This document shows positions 53,941 to 60,755 of a DNA stretch of 64,000 bases, piece by piece; within the stretch, counting starts at the first letter, position 1; every line of letters starts with the position of its first letter. Below the pieces are notes generated by a model that was not told the DNA's origin, did no database searches, and saw nothing but the letters and a program-made list of their open reading frames with translations. The position numbers were made by a program, and so were the translations under genes. Source of the stretch: Murinocardiopsis flavida (GTDB lineage: Bacteria > Actinomycetota > Actinomycetes > Streptosporangiales > Streptosporangiaceae); assembly GCF_003014485.1 (NCBI RefSeq), contig NZ_PYGA01000006.1:124001-188000 (forward strand), read 5' to 3'.

Positions 53941-54944
53941 CGCAGGCCGCTCGCGACCAGGTCGGGGACTGCGTCGCCGATGCCCTCGAAGTCGGCGCCG
54001 ACGGTATTGCCCTGGGTGTAGCGGTAGTGGATGCCCTCCAGGATCACCGCGAGTTTGAACGCCGCCAGGCCGAGGTACCAGTCGAGTTCTGAGACGTCGC
54101 GGCCGGAGCGTTCGGCGTAGCGGGCGACGATCTCGCCGGTGTCCGGGTAGCCGGGGGCGTCGACGGCGGTGCTCACCCCGGCGACCGCGGGCATGTCGCT
54201 CCCGCTGTAGGCCACCAGTACGGCGAGGTCGGTGAGCGGGTCGCCGAGGGTCGACATCTCCCAGTCGAGGACGGCCGTGATCCGGTCGTCGGCGCCGATC
54301 AGCACGTTGTCCAAACGGTAGTCGCCGTGCAGGACGGTTGCGGCGGGCGAGGCGGGCAGCCGCCGGGCGAGCCCGCTGCGCAGTTCGTCGACGCCGGGAA
54401 GGTCGCGGCTGCGCGAGGCGTCGAGTTGGCGGCCCCAGCGCCGCACCTGGCGTTCGAGGAAACCGTCGGGGCGGCCAAAGTCGCTGAGCCCGACCTCCGC
54501 AGGAGCGACAGTATGCAGGTCGACAAGGGTGTCCACGAGCGACAGCACAATGGCGCGGGTGCGCTCGGCGCCGAGCGCGTCCAACTGATCGGCCGTCCGG
54601 TAGGGGGTGCCGGGGGCGTACTCCATGAGGAAGAACGGGGCACCGAGGATCGCGGGGTCCTCGCACAGCAGCACGGTCGCGGGGACCGGGACGGCGGTGC
54701 CTGCGAGGGCGGTGATCACGCGGTGCTCGCGGGCCATGTCGTGGGCGGTGGGCAGCACGTGCCCGAGCGGGGGGCGGCGCAGCACCCATTCGCTGCGGCC
54801 GTCGCCCACCCGGTAGCTGAGATTGGAGCGCCCGCCCGGGATGATCTCGGCCGCGAGTTCGCCGCTGCACAGGCCGGGGCTTCGCGCGTCGAGGTAGTCG
54901 CGCAAGCGGCGAAGGTCCAGTCCTTGCGGGTCGGTGCCGGGCAT
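53925..54944 (-). CDS. Phosphotransferase family protein (APH/ACAD10-type)
   Basis: The 339-residue product has an aminoglycoside-phosphotransferase/kinase fold: nucleotide Lys/Arg region SEWVLRRPPLGHVLPTAHDM, catalytic loop VLHGDYRLDNVLIG and DFG-like VLDWEMSTLGDPLTDLA. It is of the acyl-CoA-dehydrogenase-associated (ACAD10/11) type, usually linked to acyl-CoA or fatty-acid catabolism, not drug resistance. GGAGG precedes the ATG. A TetR-type palindrome (54976-54995) lies just upstream. Its 3' end overlaps the convergent reductase gene. Confidence 0.9.
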   Translation of the reverse strand: MPGTDPQGLDLRRLRDYLDARSPGLCSGELAAEIIPGGRSNLSYRVGDGRSEWVLRRPPLGHVLPTAHDMAREHRVITALAGTAVPVPATVLLCEDPAILGAPFFLMEYAPGTPYRTADQLDALGAERTRAIVLSLVDTLVDLHTVAPAEVGLSDFGRPDGFLERQVRRWGRQLDASRSRDLPGVDELRSGLARRLPASPAATVLHGDYRLDNVLIGADDRITAVLDWEMSTLGDPLTDLAVLVAYSGSDMPAVAGVSTAVDAPGYPDTGEIVARYAERSGRDVSELDWYLGLAAFKLAVILEGIHYRYTQGNTVGADFEGIGDAVPDLVASGLRYVAD

Positions 54945-54975
54945 CGCGCCTCCTGCGGCTGGTGGCTCACCGCCG

Positions 54976-54995
54976 GACCGACCAGACGGTCGGTC
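54976..54995 (-). promoter_or_regulatory. TetR-type operator upstream of phosphotransferase gene
   Basis: GACCGACC (54976-54983) and GGTCGGTC (54988-54995) form a perfect inverted repeat with a 4-nt spacer, about 30 nt upstream of the ATG. The size and composition fit operators of TetR-family repressors of acyl-CoA metabolism. No tetR gene is in the window. Confidence 0.7.
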
Positions 54996-55089
54996 GGCTG
55001 CCGCAATATACCGCAGCACGCTCGTCCACGCCGCGCCCTCGCGGGCACCCGGCGTGCCTCCGCCGAGGCGGGACCCGGGCGCGTGCCCC

Positions 55090-55161
55090 GCCGGGCGGTG
55101 GCTTCCGTCCACAGCCGGGCGGTGGCAGCCGACCGCCACCGGGCGGTGGCGTCCGTTCGTC
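55090..55161. repeat. Three 24-bp tandem repeats
   Basis: Three 24-bp units starting GCCGGGCGGTGGC or ACCGGGCGGTGGC (55090-55113, 55114-55137, 55138-55161) lie in the non-coding stretch between the phosphotransferase and HxlR genes. The first 13 nt are conserved, the rest varies. Confidence 0.75.
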
Positions 55162-55233
55162 ACCCGACGCGCGGCCGGTCCGCTCGCATCGCCGCTCTCG
55201 GCGCCGGGCGGCCGGGGCACGTCGGCGCGCCGG

Positions 55234-55737
55234 TCATGGGTCGCCGGTCGTCGCGATGGCGGCGTGGTAGGCGGCGGCGAGCTGTTCGCTCGGGCGCGGG
55301 GCGTCCGGTCGGGGCCTCGGTGTGCCGAGGTGCGCTTCGCGGAGCTCGTCCATCATCGCCTCGACGAGTTCGGGACCGCCGTCGCGGAGCAGTTCGGCGC
55401 GGACCCGCAGCCGTAGGTCGCCCTCGCGGTGCGCGAGACCCCAATCGCCGAGGGCGACCATGACGGGCAGCACGCGGATGCCCGACTCCGTGAGCGAGTA
55501 CGTCGCGCGCTGGCCACGGCGTGCGTCGTCGCGGGTGAGGAGACCCTCGGCCACGAGCTGTTTGAGGCGGCTGGACAGGATATTGGTGGCGATGCCCTCT
55601 TCGGAGTTCGTCACGAGTTCCCGGAAGTGCCGCCTGTTGCCGAACATGATGTCGCGCAGTACGAGCATCGACCACGGATCGCCCAGGACCTCCACCGCTG
55701 CGTTGATCGCGCATCCAGAGCGCGGTGCGCTGTTCAT
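55234..55737 (-). CDS. HxlR-family transcriptional regulator
   Basis: The 167-residue product has the HxlR winged helix (about 8-105): GCAINAAVEVLGDPWSMLVL, RRHFRELVTNSEEGIATNIL, and LKQLVAEGLLTRD. The N-terminal Cys9 is the redox- or ligand-sensitive residue conserved in many HxlR proteins. It is divergent from a dihydrofolate-reductase-like gene, and two identical-type operators (55751-55771, 55790-55806) lie between them, so it probably represses both itself and that gene. Confidence 0.93.
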   Translation of the reverse strand: MNSAPRSGCAINAAVEVLGDPWSMLVLRDIMFGNRRHFRELVTNSEEGIATNILSSRLKQLVAEGLLTRDDARRGQRATYSLTESGIRVLPVMVALGDWGLAHREGDLRLRVRAELLRDGGPELVEAMMDELREAHLGTPRPRPDAPRPSEQLAAAYHAAIATTGDP

Positions 55738-55750
55738 GCCCGCAGCATAT

Positions 55751-55771
55751 GTGATTGCGACTTGCAATCAC
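55751..55771. promoter_or_regulatory. HxlR operator 1
   Basis: GTGATTGC and GCAATCAC are perfect 8-bp inverted arms around GACTT. It lies 13 nt upstream of the HxlR ATG and covers the upstream part of the divergent promoter. Confidence 0.85.
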
Positions 55772-55789
55772 AGCGGCCGTTGTTAAAGT

Positions 55790-55806
55790 AATTGCTATAT
55801 GCAAGC
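55790..55806. promoter_or_regulatory. HxlR operator 2
   Basis: The core ATTGC-TATAT-GCAA repeats the arm and 5-nt spacer pattern of operator 1, with centres 37 bp apart. It overlaps the region downstream of a TAAAGT -10 like element (55784-55789) and precedes the reductase ATG by about 24 nt. Confidence 0.75.
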
Positions 55807-55829
55807 ACTTGATCCAATGGAGGACACCG

Positions 55830-56528
55830 ATGAAGGTGCGCGCCGATCTGAACATCTCCCTCGACGGGTACGGCACGACGACGGACGGGACACCGGAGGA
55901 ACCGCTCGGCAAAGACTGGTACCGCCTGGTCAACGCGTATACGGCCACGCGGACCTTCCGCACCCGCGTCCTGGGCGACACCACAGGGAAGGGCACCACG
56001 GGGGTCGACGACAAGTACGCCGCCACCTACTTCGACATCGGCGCGGAGATCATGGGCGCGCGGATGTTCGGCCTCGACCTCCACCCGAACGAACCGGAAT
56101 GGCACGGCTGGTGGGGCCCGAACCCACCCTTCCAAGTGCCGGTCTTCGTCCTCACCCACGAAAAGCGGCCGCCCCTCGCCATGGAGGGCGGCACGACCTT
56201 CCACTTCGTCTCGGCGACACCGGAAGAGGCGCTCGCCCTCGCGGCCGCGGAGGCCGCGGGTTCCGACGTCCGGATCGGCGGCGGCCCCACCGTCGTGCGC
56301 GACTTCCTCAAAGCGGGGCTCGTCGACGAACTCCACGTCGCGATCGCCCCGATCCTGCTCGGTGGCGGCGTCCGGCTCTGGGACGAACTCCGCGGACTTG
56401 AGTCGCAGTACAAGGTCACCACGGAAGCGGCGGAGAGCGGGACGATCCACGTGACGTTCTCCCGCGCCGCCACGGACCCGGATCCGGCCACCGACCAGCC
56501 CTGGCGCCCGGCCGGAACCACGCTCTGA
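55830..56528 (+). CDS. Dihydrofolate-reductase-like protein (RibD C-terminal family)
   Basis: The 232-residue product is a NADPH-binding reductase of the RibD_C/DHFR-like family. It begins MKVRADLNISLDGYGTT; the cofactor region is VRIGGGPTVVRDFLKAGLVD and the end of the fold is IAPILLGGGVRLWDEL. Such stand-alone proteins are widespread in actinomycetes and often under control of divergent HxlR or TetR regulators; the substrate is unknown. GGAGG precedes the ATG. A long palindromic element begins at its stop codon. Confidence 0.9.
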   Translation: MKVRADLNISLDGYGTTTDGTPEEPLGKDWYRLVNAYTATRTFRTRVLGDTTGKGTTGVDDKYAATYFDIGAEIMGARMFGLDLHPNEPEWHGWWGPNPPFQVPVFVLTHEKRPPLAMEGGTTFHFVSATPEEALALAAAEAAGSDVRIGGGPTVVRDFLKAGLVDELHVAIAPILLGGGVRLWDELRGLESQYKVTTEAAESGTIHVTFSRAATDPDPATDQPWRPAGTTL

Positions 56529-56656
56529 GCGGCTGTTGTGGGGTGCCGGCCCGGCCTGTCCCGATCAGGACGTGTCTCGGCGGTCGCTGCTGCGCAGCAG
56601 CGACCGCCGAGACACGTCCTCCCGGCCGAATCCGGACCGGTACCCCAACAGCCACT
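56528..56656. mobile_element. Long palindromic element (possible MITE or giant terminator)
   Basis: A perfect 52-bp palindrome (56568-56619, two 26-nt arms, no loop) is nested in outer arms: GGCTGTTGTGGGGTGCCGG (from 56531) pairs with CCGGTACCCCAACAGCC (to 56653) with few mismatches. Overall about 123-129 bp fold into one long hairpin. It starts at the last base of the preceding stop codon. Nested symmetry with transposon-like ends suggests a palindromic MITE; it would also terminate transcription from both sides. Confidence 0.6.
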
Positions 56657-56780
56657 GGTGTGGCGCGCCGTCCGAGCCGGCAGAAGCGGGCGGCGGCCGC
56701 GCTCCTGCGGCAGCCGCGCCGACACCGTCCCGCGCCCCCGCTGCGACGGCCTGCAATCGGTGACCGAGGCCGTCAGCGGG

Positions 56781-57161
56781 TCACGCGGTGGAACCGCCGA
56801 ACCCGGTGTGCGCGCCGCCCTGCGGGTGGGCGCCTGCCGTGACGGTGATGCGGCCGTTCTTCGGGCCGCTGCCGTCGACGCAGAAGACCTTGGCCATGAA
56901 CTCGCCGGTCGCCGCGCCCATCCGCACCTGCACCGACCTCTTGCCGTTCAACCGGACGTTGCCGGCGTTCAGTGCGTCGGACTCGACGAACCCGGTGCTG
57001 TCGACCCGGTCGCACTTGACGCTCAGGACGGTCGCCGACCCGGCGGTGGCGCTCTGCGGGCTGACCACGTTGTCGTTCGCGACGACGGGCGGGGGTCCAC
57101 TGGCAGCTGCGAGGGAAGCGGCGAGCATCGCGGCGGCGGCTGCGGAGTGGACCAAACGCAT
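56781..57161 (-). CDS. Small secreted protein
   Basis: The 126-residue product has a signal peptide (MRLVHSAAAAAMLAASLAAA) and a mature domain of about 100 residues with two Cys (VKCDRV, VFCVDG) likely forming a disulfide, and a Gly-rich end (HTGFGGSTA). The pattern of beta-strand-like segments (ATVLSVKC, GRITVTAG) suggests a small beta-sandwich. I do not recognise the family. AAAGGGGG precedes the ATG. It stands alone between the palindromic element and a repeat-rich intergenic region. Confidence 0.75.
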   Translation of the reverse strand: MRLVHSAAAAAMLAASLAAASGPPPVVANDNVVSPQSATAGSATVLSVKCDRVDSTGFVESDALNAGNVRLNGKRSVQVRMGAATGEFMAKVFCVDGSGPKNGRITVTAGAHPQGGAHTGFGGSTA

Positions 57162-57363
57162 GGGGTGGGCCCCCTTTTGCCTCGGGTACGCGGGCGACAC
57201 CCCGGAGGACGCCTTTCGCGCGACCCGTGCGACCCTCGCGACCCCGGAGCGTGTTCACCACTCAGAGTTGTCAACATTAACCGAAGAGTGATCATATCCC
57301 GGCAAAGCACCCTTCATCGCCTGCCCGCCTTTGCGTCACACTCCCGGCATCCCGGACACCGCG

Positions 57364-57388
57364 CACCGGGCACCGGGCACCGGGCACC
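57364..57388. repeat. 7-bp tandem repeat (CACCGGG)
   Basis: Three perfect CACCGGG units plus a partial one. The non-triplet period indicates non-coding slippage. Confidence 0.8.
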
Positions 57389-57590
57389 GCACCAGCCGCG
57401 CATCCCGGAGGGCAGCAGTCCCGCGCGTCGGGAGGGGTGGGTGTGCTCACGGCCTCGTGTCGCGGGAGGAGGGGGTGGTTGCCGCCCACGGTCACCTGAA
57501 CCGTGAACACATCCGTGGTGCATGGGCCGGGCCCCCATGGCGACCACTGCACTACCCACATCCCGCGGCGGCCTCCCTGCCCGACGGGCG

Positions 57591-57632
57591 GGCCAGCAGG
57601 CCAGCAGGCCAGCAGGCCAGCAGGCCAGCAGG
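57591..57632. repeat. 8-bp tandem repeat (GGCCAGCA)
   Basis: Five perfect GGCCAGCA units plus GG. The 8-bp period would change frame with each copy, so it is not coding; it lies 130 bp upstream of the promoter of the next gene. Confidence 0.9.
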
Positions 57633-57757
57633 ACGGGAAACCGGGCGGCACGGCGTTCGGGTTCCCGTGGTGCACAACGGTCGGCGGCGCCGAGCCGTAG
57701 GCTGGATTCCGGGGTATCCGCATCCGCGGCATACTTCAACCCCGAATTTCCGATCGC

Positions 57758-57763
57758 TAGAGT
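57758..57763 (+). promoter_or_regulatory. -10 element of a leaderless transcript (FAD protein)
   Basis: TAGAGT ends 6 nt before the ATG at 57770. The absence of a Shine-Dalgarno supports leaderless translation. Confidence 0.6.
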
Positions 57764-57769
57764 AGGTTT

Positions 57770-59191
57770 ATGTCGAACCAGGTGCCGACCGCGCGGCCGG
57801 TCATCGCCTTCGTCGGCGGCGGCGCGAGCGCCACCGTCACGGCGATCGCACTGCTGCGTGCGACCGCCTGGCTGCGGCTGCGCTACCGGATCGTGGTCAT
57901 CGACGAGCACGGTCGCCACGGCCGCGGCACCGCCTACGCCACAGCCGACCCCCGGCACCTGCTGAACTCCCCTGCCAAATCGATGTCGGCTCTCCCCGAC
58001 CGACCCGGCCACCTGGTGGAGTGGGCGGCCAAGAGCGGCGTCCCCTGCGGGCCCGACACCTTCCTGCCGCGCTCCTGCTACGGCGACTACCTGGACGCCT
58101 CCCTCGCCACCGCCGCCGCGGGCGCCGCCCCGCACGCCGAGGTCGTGTTCAGACGCGATCGGGTGGTGGCCGCCCATGCCGACGCCGACCGCGTCGTATT
58201 GGAGCTGCCCGGCGGAGCACGCATGGAGGCAGCCGCCGCCGTGTTCGCCACCGGCGGCACCCCCGCGTCGCTGCCGACCGTCCTCGGCGGCACCTTCGAC
58301 GCCGCGCGCACCGGCGGAGCGCCGGTGGTGGCCGACCCGTGGCACCCGGTGTCGGGGTTCGCGTCCCTGCGCGGTTGTGGCGCCGCCCTCGCCGTGGGCA
58401 CCGGCCTCACCATGGTCGACACCGCGTTGTCCATGTGTGCCGCCGACCCCGACACCGTGGTGCACGCGGTCTCGCGCCGCGGCCTGGTCCCCCGGCGGCA
58501 CCGCCTGCCCCTCGTCGCGCCTCCGGGACTCGTCGACCTGCGTTCCACCGACGGCGCCCCACTGCCGCTGCGGACCCTCCTGCGCCGGCTGCGCGCCGCG
58601 ATCGACGCCTACCCGGGCGACTGGCGGCACGTGGTCGACTCCGTCCGCCCGCACACCGCCGACCTCTGGCAGGGACTGACTCCTGCGGAGCAGGAGGTGT
58701 TCCTCGCCCGGCTGGCGCGCCACTGGGAGTCCGCGCGCCACCGCATGGCGCCCGAGGTCGCCGACCGGTTCGACCATCTGCGCGCGAGTGGCCGCGTCCG
58801 GCTGCACACCGGCCGCGTCACCGCACTGGAGGACGACGGACGGCGCAGCAGCGCACGCCTGTCCGACGGCACCGTCATCGACGTCGACGCCGTGGTCAAC
58901 TGCACCGGCGGCGTTCCGGCCCGCTCACCGCTGATCCGTCGCCTGATCAGCGACGGCACGGCCCGCCCCGACCACCTCGGACTCGGGCTTGCCACCTGCC
59001 CGCGAGGCGCGCTGGTGACCCCGTCGGGGCTGGTGAGCCGCCGCCTGTTCGCGCTGGGCCCGGTGCGCCGGGGGCAGCTCTACGAGACCACTGCAATCCC
59101 GGAGATCCGCGCCCAAGCCGAGCCGCTCGCCGAACGCATCGCCGACACAGTCCTCCGCAACCGCCGCGTGGCCCCCGCCACCATCCCCTGA
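57770..59191 (+). CDS. FAD/NAD(P)-binding protein (FAD_NAD_binding_9-like)
   Basis: The 473-residue product has an N-terminal Rossmann motif IAFVGGGASATVTAIALL and the family stretches HGRGTAYATADPRHLLNSPA and MSALPDRPGHLVEW, with a later motif AVVNCTGGVPARSP. This is the family of FAD-dependent oxidoreductases seen in HcaD-like or thiamine-associated contexts; the substrate is unknown. Translation appears leaderless. Downstream is a repeat array and a truncated transporter, so it is the last intact gene before a degraded region. Confidence 0.85.
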   Translation: MSNQVPTARPVIAFVGGGASATVTAIALLRATAWLRLRYRIVVIDEHGRHGRGTAYATADPRHLLNSPAKSMSALPDRPGHLVEWAAKSGVPCGPDTFLPRSCYGDYLDASLATAAAGAAPHAEVVFRRDRVVAAHADADRVVLELPGGARMEAAAAVFATGGTPASLPTVLGGTFDAARTGGAPVVADPWHPVSGFASLRGCGAALAVGTGLTMVDTALSMCAADPDTVVHAVSRRGLVPRRHRLPLVAPPGLVDLRSTDGAPLPLRTLLRRLRAAIDAYPGDWRHVVDSVRPHTADLWQGLTPAEQEVFLARLARHWESARHRMAPEVADRFDHLRASGRVRLHTGRVTALEDDGRRSSARLSDGTVIDVDAVVNCTGGVPARSPLIRRLISDGTARPDHLGLGLATCPRGALVTPSGLVSRRLFALGPVRRGQLYETTAIPEIRAQAEPLAERIADTVLRNRRVAPATIP

Positions 59192-59639
59192 CCCCACCGC
59201 CCGCCCGACCGACGCACGAGTCCAACGGACCCCGGGATGCGGGCGGACCCAACGAGCCCGACCCCTCGCCGCCCTTGGCGCCGCTTTTGGCCGCAGATCA
59301 CCCGCGCGCGGCACGCCGACAAGGCCGCCCAGCAGACGGACCGACCCCAAGAAGACCGGCCTGATCGCTTCAAGACCTACATCCCCGCGCGCCGTTGGTG
59401 CCGCTTGTCCCCACCGCGCACCGGCCCGATCCAGCCAGACCCCGGGCTCCGCGCGCCGTTGCTGCTGCTTGTAACCGCAGACCACGGGGATCCGGCCTGG
59501 GGACAAGGCCGCCCAGCGAACGGGCCGACCCACCACAGAAGCCGGATCGCCTCCGCCGGAGCCCGGACCCCCACCGTCCTTGCTGCTGCTTCTCCCCACC
59601 ACGCAGCCGGCACGACCCCGCCGGGGCCCAGACCTCTCC
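59192..59639. other. Non-coding stretch with degenerate repeat array
   Basis: No gene is supported. About 82 bp after the preceding stop codon the repeat array at 59274 begins and extends into the 5' end of the truncated transporter frame. Confidence 0.6.
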
Positions 59640-59640
59640 G
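59274..59640. repeat. Two degenerate 184-bp higher-order repeats
   Basis: Each unit has part A (59274 and 59458), containing CCGCAGAYCAC and, 44 nt on, GACAAGGCCGCCCAGC (59318-59333 and 59502-59517), and part B (59394 and 59579), containing GCTTNTCCCCACC. The distance A-A and B-B is 184-185 bp. A and B themselves share a roughly 40-nt core (YTTGSTGCYGCTT), so the array is four related cores. It ends where the truncated MFS homology begins. Confidence 0.7.
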
Positions 59641-60164
59641 TCGAACAGGGCGGACAAGGGAGCGCGACGTCGTGGGTGCTCGCCGCCCTGTCCGCGGGGA
59701 GCGCCTTGGGCGGGCTCGCCTACGGTGCGCTGACGTGGCGCTCGGGCGCTCGCGTGCGCCTGGCGCTGCTCGGATCCGGATTCGGGGTGAGCCTCGCCGC
59801 AGCGGGGTTCGCCCCGGGGATCGGCGCGCTCGCCGCCGTGAGCGCGCTCGCCGGGGTGTTCGTGGCACCCGCGCTGACGACCGCCTACCTCATGGTGGAC
59901 GATGCCGCCCCGGTGCACGCCCGGACGCGGGCGAACGCATGGGTCAACACGGCGTTCAACGCGGGGGTGTCCGGGGGAGCCGCCGCGGGTGGGCTGATGG
60001 TGTCGGGGCTCCCGCTGGAGCTGTGCTTCGCGCTGGCGGGCGCTCCAGTGCTCGCGGCGGCGGTGGTGGCGGGCCTGCGTGTGCGGGTTGATGCGGGTGG
60101 TACTAGGCTCGACCCGTCCCGTTCCCCGGCGCCGCCGCGGAGGCCCGGGCACGGCCCCGGCTGA
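59640..60164 (+). pseudogene. Truncated MFS transporter (C-terminal half)
   Basis: The reading frame from about 59655 encodes the equivalent of membrane helices 7-12 of a major facilitator transporter (WVLAALSAGSALGGLAYGAL, FVAPALTTAYLMVDDAAP, ANAWVNTAFNAGVSGGAAAG). The N-terminal six helices are missing; the frame continues upstream into the degenerate repeat array and has no family N-terminus. I see no start codon with a Shine-Dalgarno at the homology boundary. Most likely a deletion or insertion replaced the 5' half with repeats. Confidence 0.8.
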
Positions 60165-60230
60165 GCCGGGGCACCGCAGCAGCGAGGTCCCCGGCCCGGC
60201 GGGGGCCCACCCACGGATTCGGAACCCGAG

Positions 60231-60629
60231 ATGAAGTTCAAGCCCCTTGCCGTCGGCGTCGCGACCGCGTCCCTGCTTCTCGGCTCGCTGGTGACCGCGG
60301 CCCCCGCCGCGGCGGCCGGGTACAACGGTGTCTGCGGCAAGGGATTCCGCGTGGTCAACTCCGCCGACATCGGCGGCAAGGGCACCGTGTTCCTGACCTA
60401 CAACGGCTCCTCAGGCAAGAACTGCGTGGTCACCGTGTTGGCGAACAAGGGCAAGGTCCGGGCCGACGCCGCGGTGAAGAAGGCGTCGGGCGGCCCGTGG
60501 GCGAAGGACTCCGGGCAGTTCGCCCAGTACGCGGGCCCCGTGCACCTCGCGGCGGCGGGGTCGTGCGTGGACTGGGGCGGCATGATCGGCTCCACCTGGG
60601 TGGTTCGTACCGGCACCAACTGCGGCTGA
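60231..60629 (+). CDS. Spore-associated protein A-like secreted protein
   Basis: The 132-residue product has a clear signal peptide (cleavage near AAPAAAA) and a mature domain starting GYNGVCGKGFRVVNSADI, with VFLTYNGSSGKNCVVTV and a Cys near the C-terminal TGTNCG, all resembling SapA of Streptomyces spores. Four Cys in the mature part could form two disulfides. SapA-type proteins are found on aerial hyphae or spores, so this supports a differentiating actinomycete; the molecular function is unknown. The hairpin at 60657-60681 follows it. Confidence 0.85.
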   Translation: MKFKPLAVGVATASLLLGSLVTAAPAAAAGYNGVCGKGFRVVNSADIGGKGTVFLTYNGSSGKNCVVTVLANKGKVRADAAVKKASGGPWAKDSGQFAQYAGPVHLAAAGSCVDWGGMIGSTWVVRTGTNCG

Positions 60630-60656
60630 CCGCGAACGGCCGTCGCCCCTACTGCG

Positions 60657-60681
60657 CCGCTTCGCGATTATCGCGCAGCGG
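60657..60681 (+). terminator. Hairpin after the spore-associated protein gene
   Basis: CCGCTTCGCGAT (60657-60668) pairs with ATCGCGCAGCGG (60670-60681) with one mismatch and a 1-nt centre, 27 nt after the stop codon. Confidence 0.5.
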
Positions 60682-60755
60682 GGGCCCGGGCCGGCGCGCA
60701 CCTCAGGTCCGACCGAAGGCGGCCGGCGAGGGCGAGATCGCCCTCGGGGCACGGG

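Larger units (their letters stand above)
57162..57769. other. Repeat-rich intergenic region
   Basis: This 608-bp stretch holds an AT-richer upstream region of the secreted-protein gene (57260-57305), three CACCGGG repeats, five GGCCAGCA repeats and the leaderless promoter at 57758. Open frames here are low-complexity and not convincing. Confidence 0.5.

Noticed and set aside
57591-57632. CRISPR-like array
   Set aside because: Units are contiguous 8-mers with no spacers, so they are simple tandem repeats.
57292-57732. Possible 146-residue minus-strand protein over the 8-bp repeats
   Set aside because: Composition is Cys/Pro/Gly-rich, the repeat period is not a multiple of three and no Shine-Dalgarno is present.
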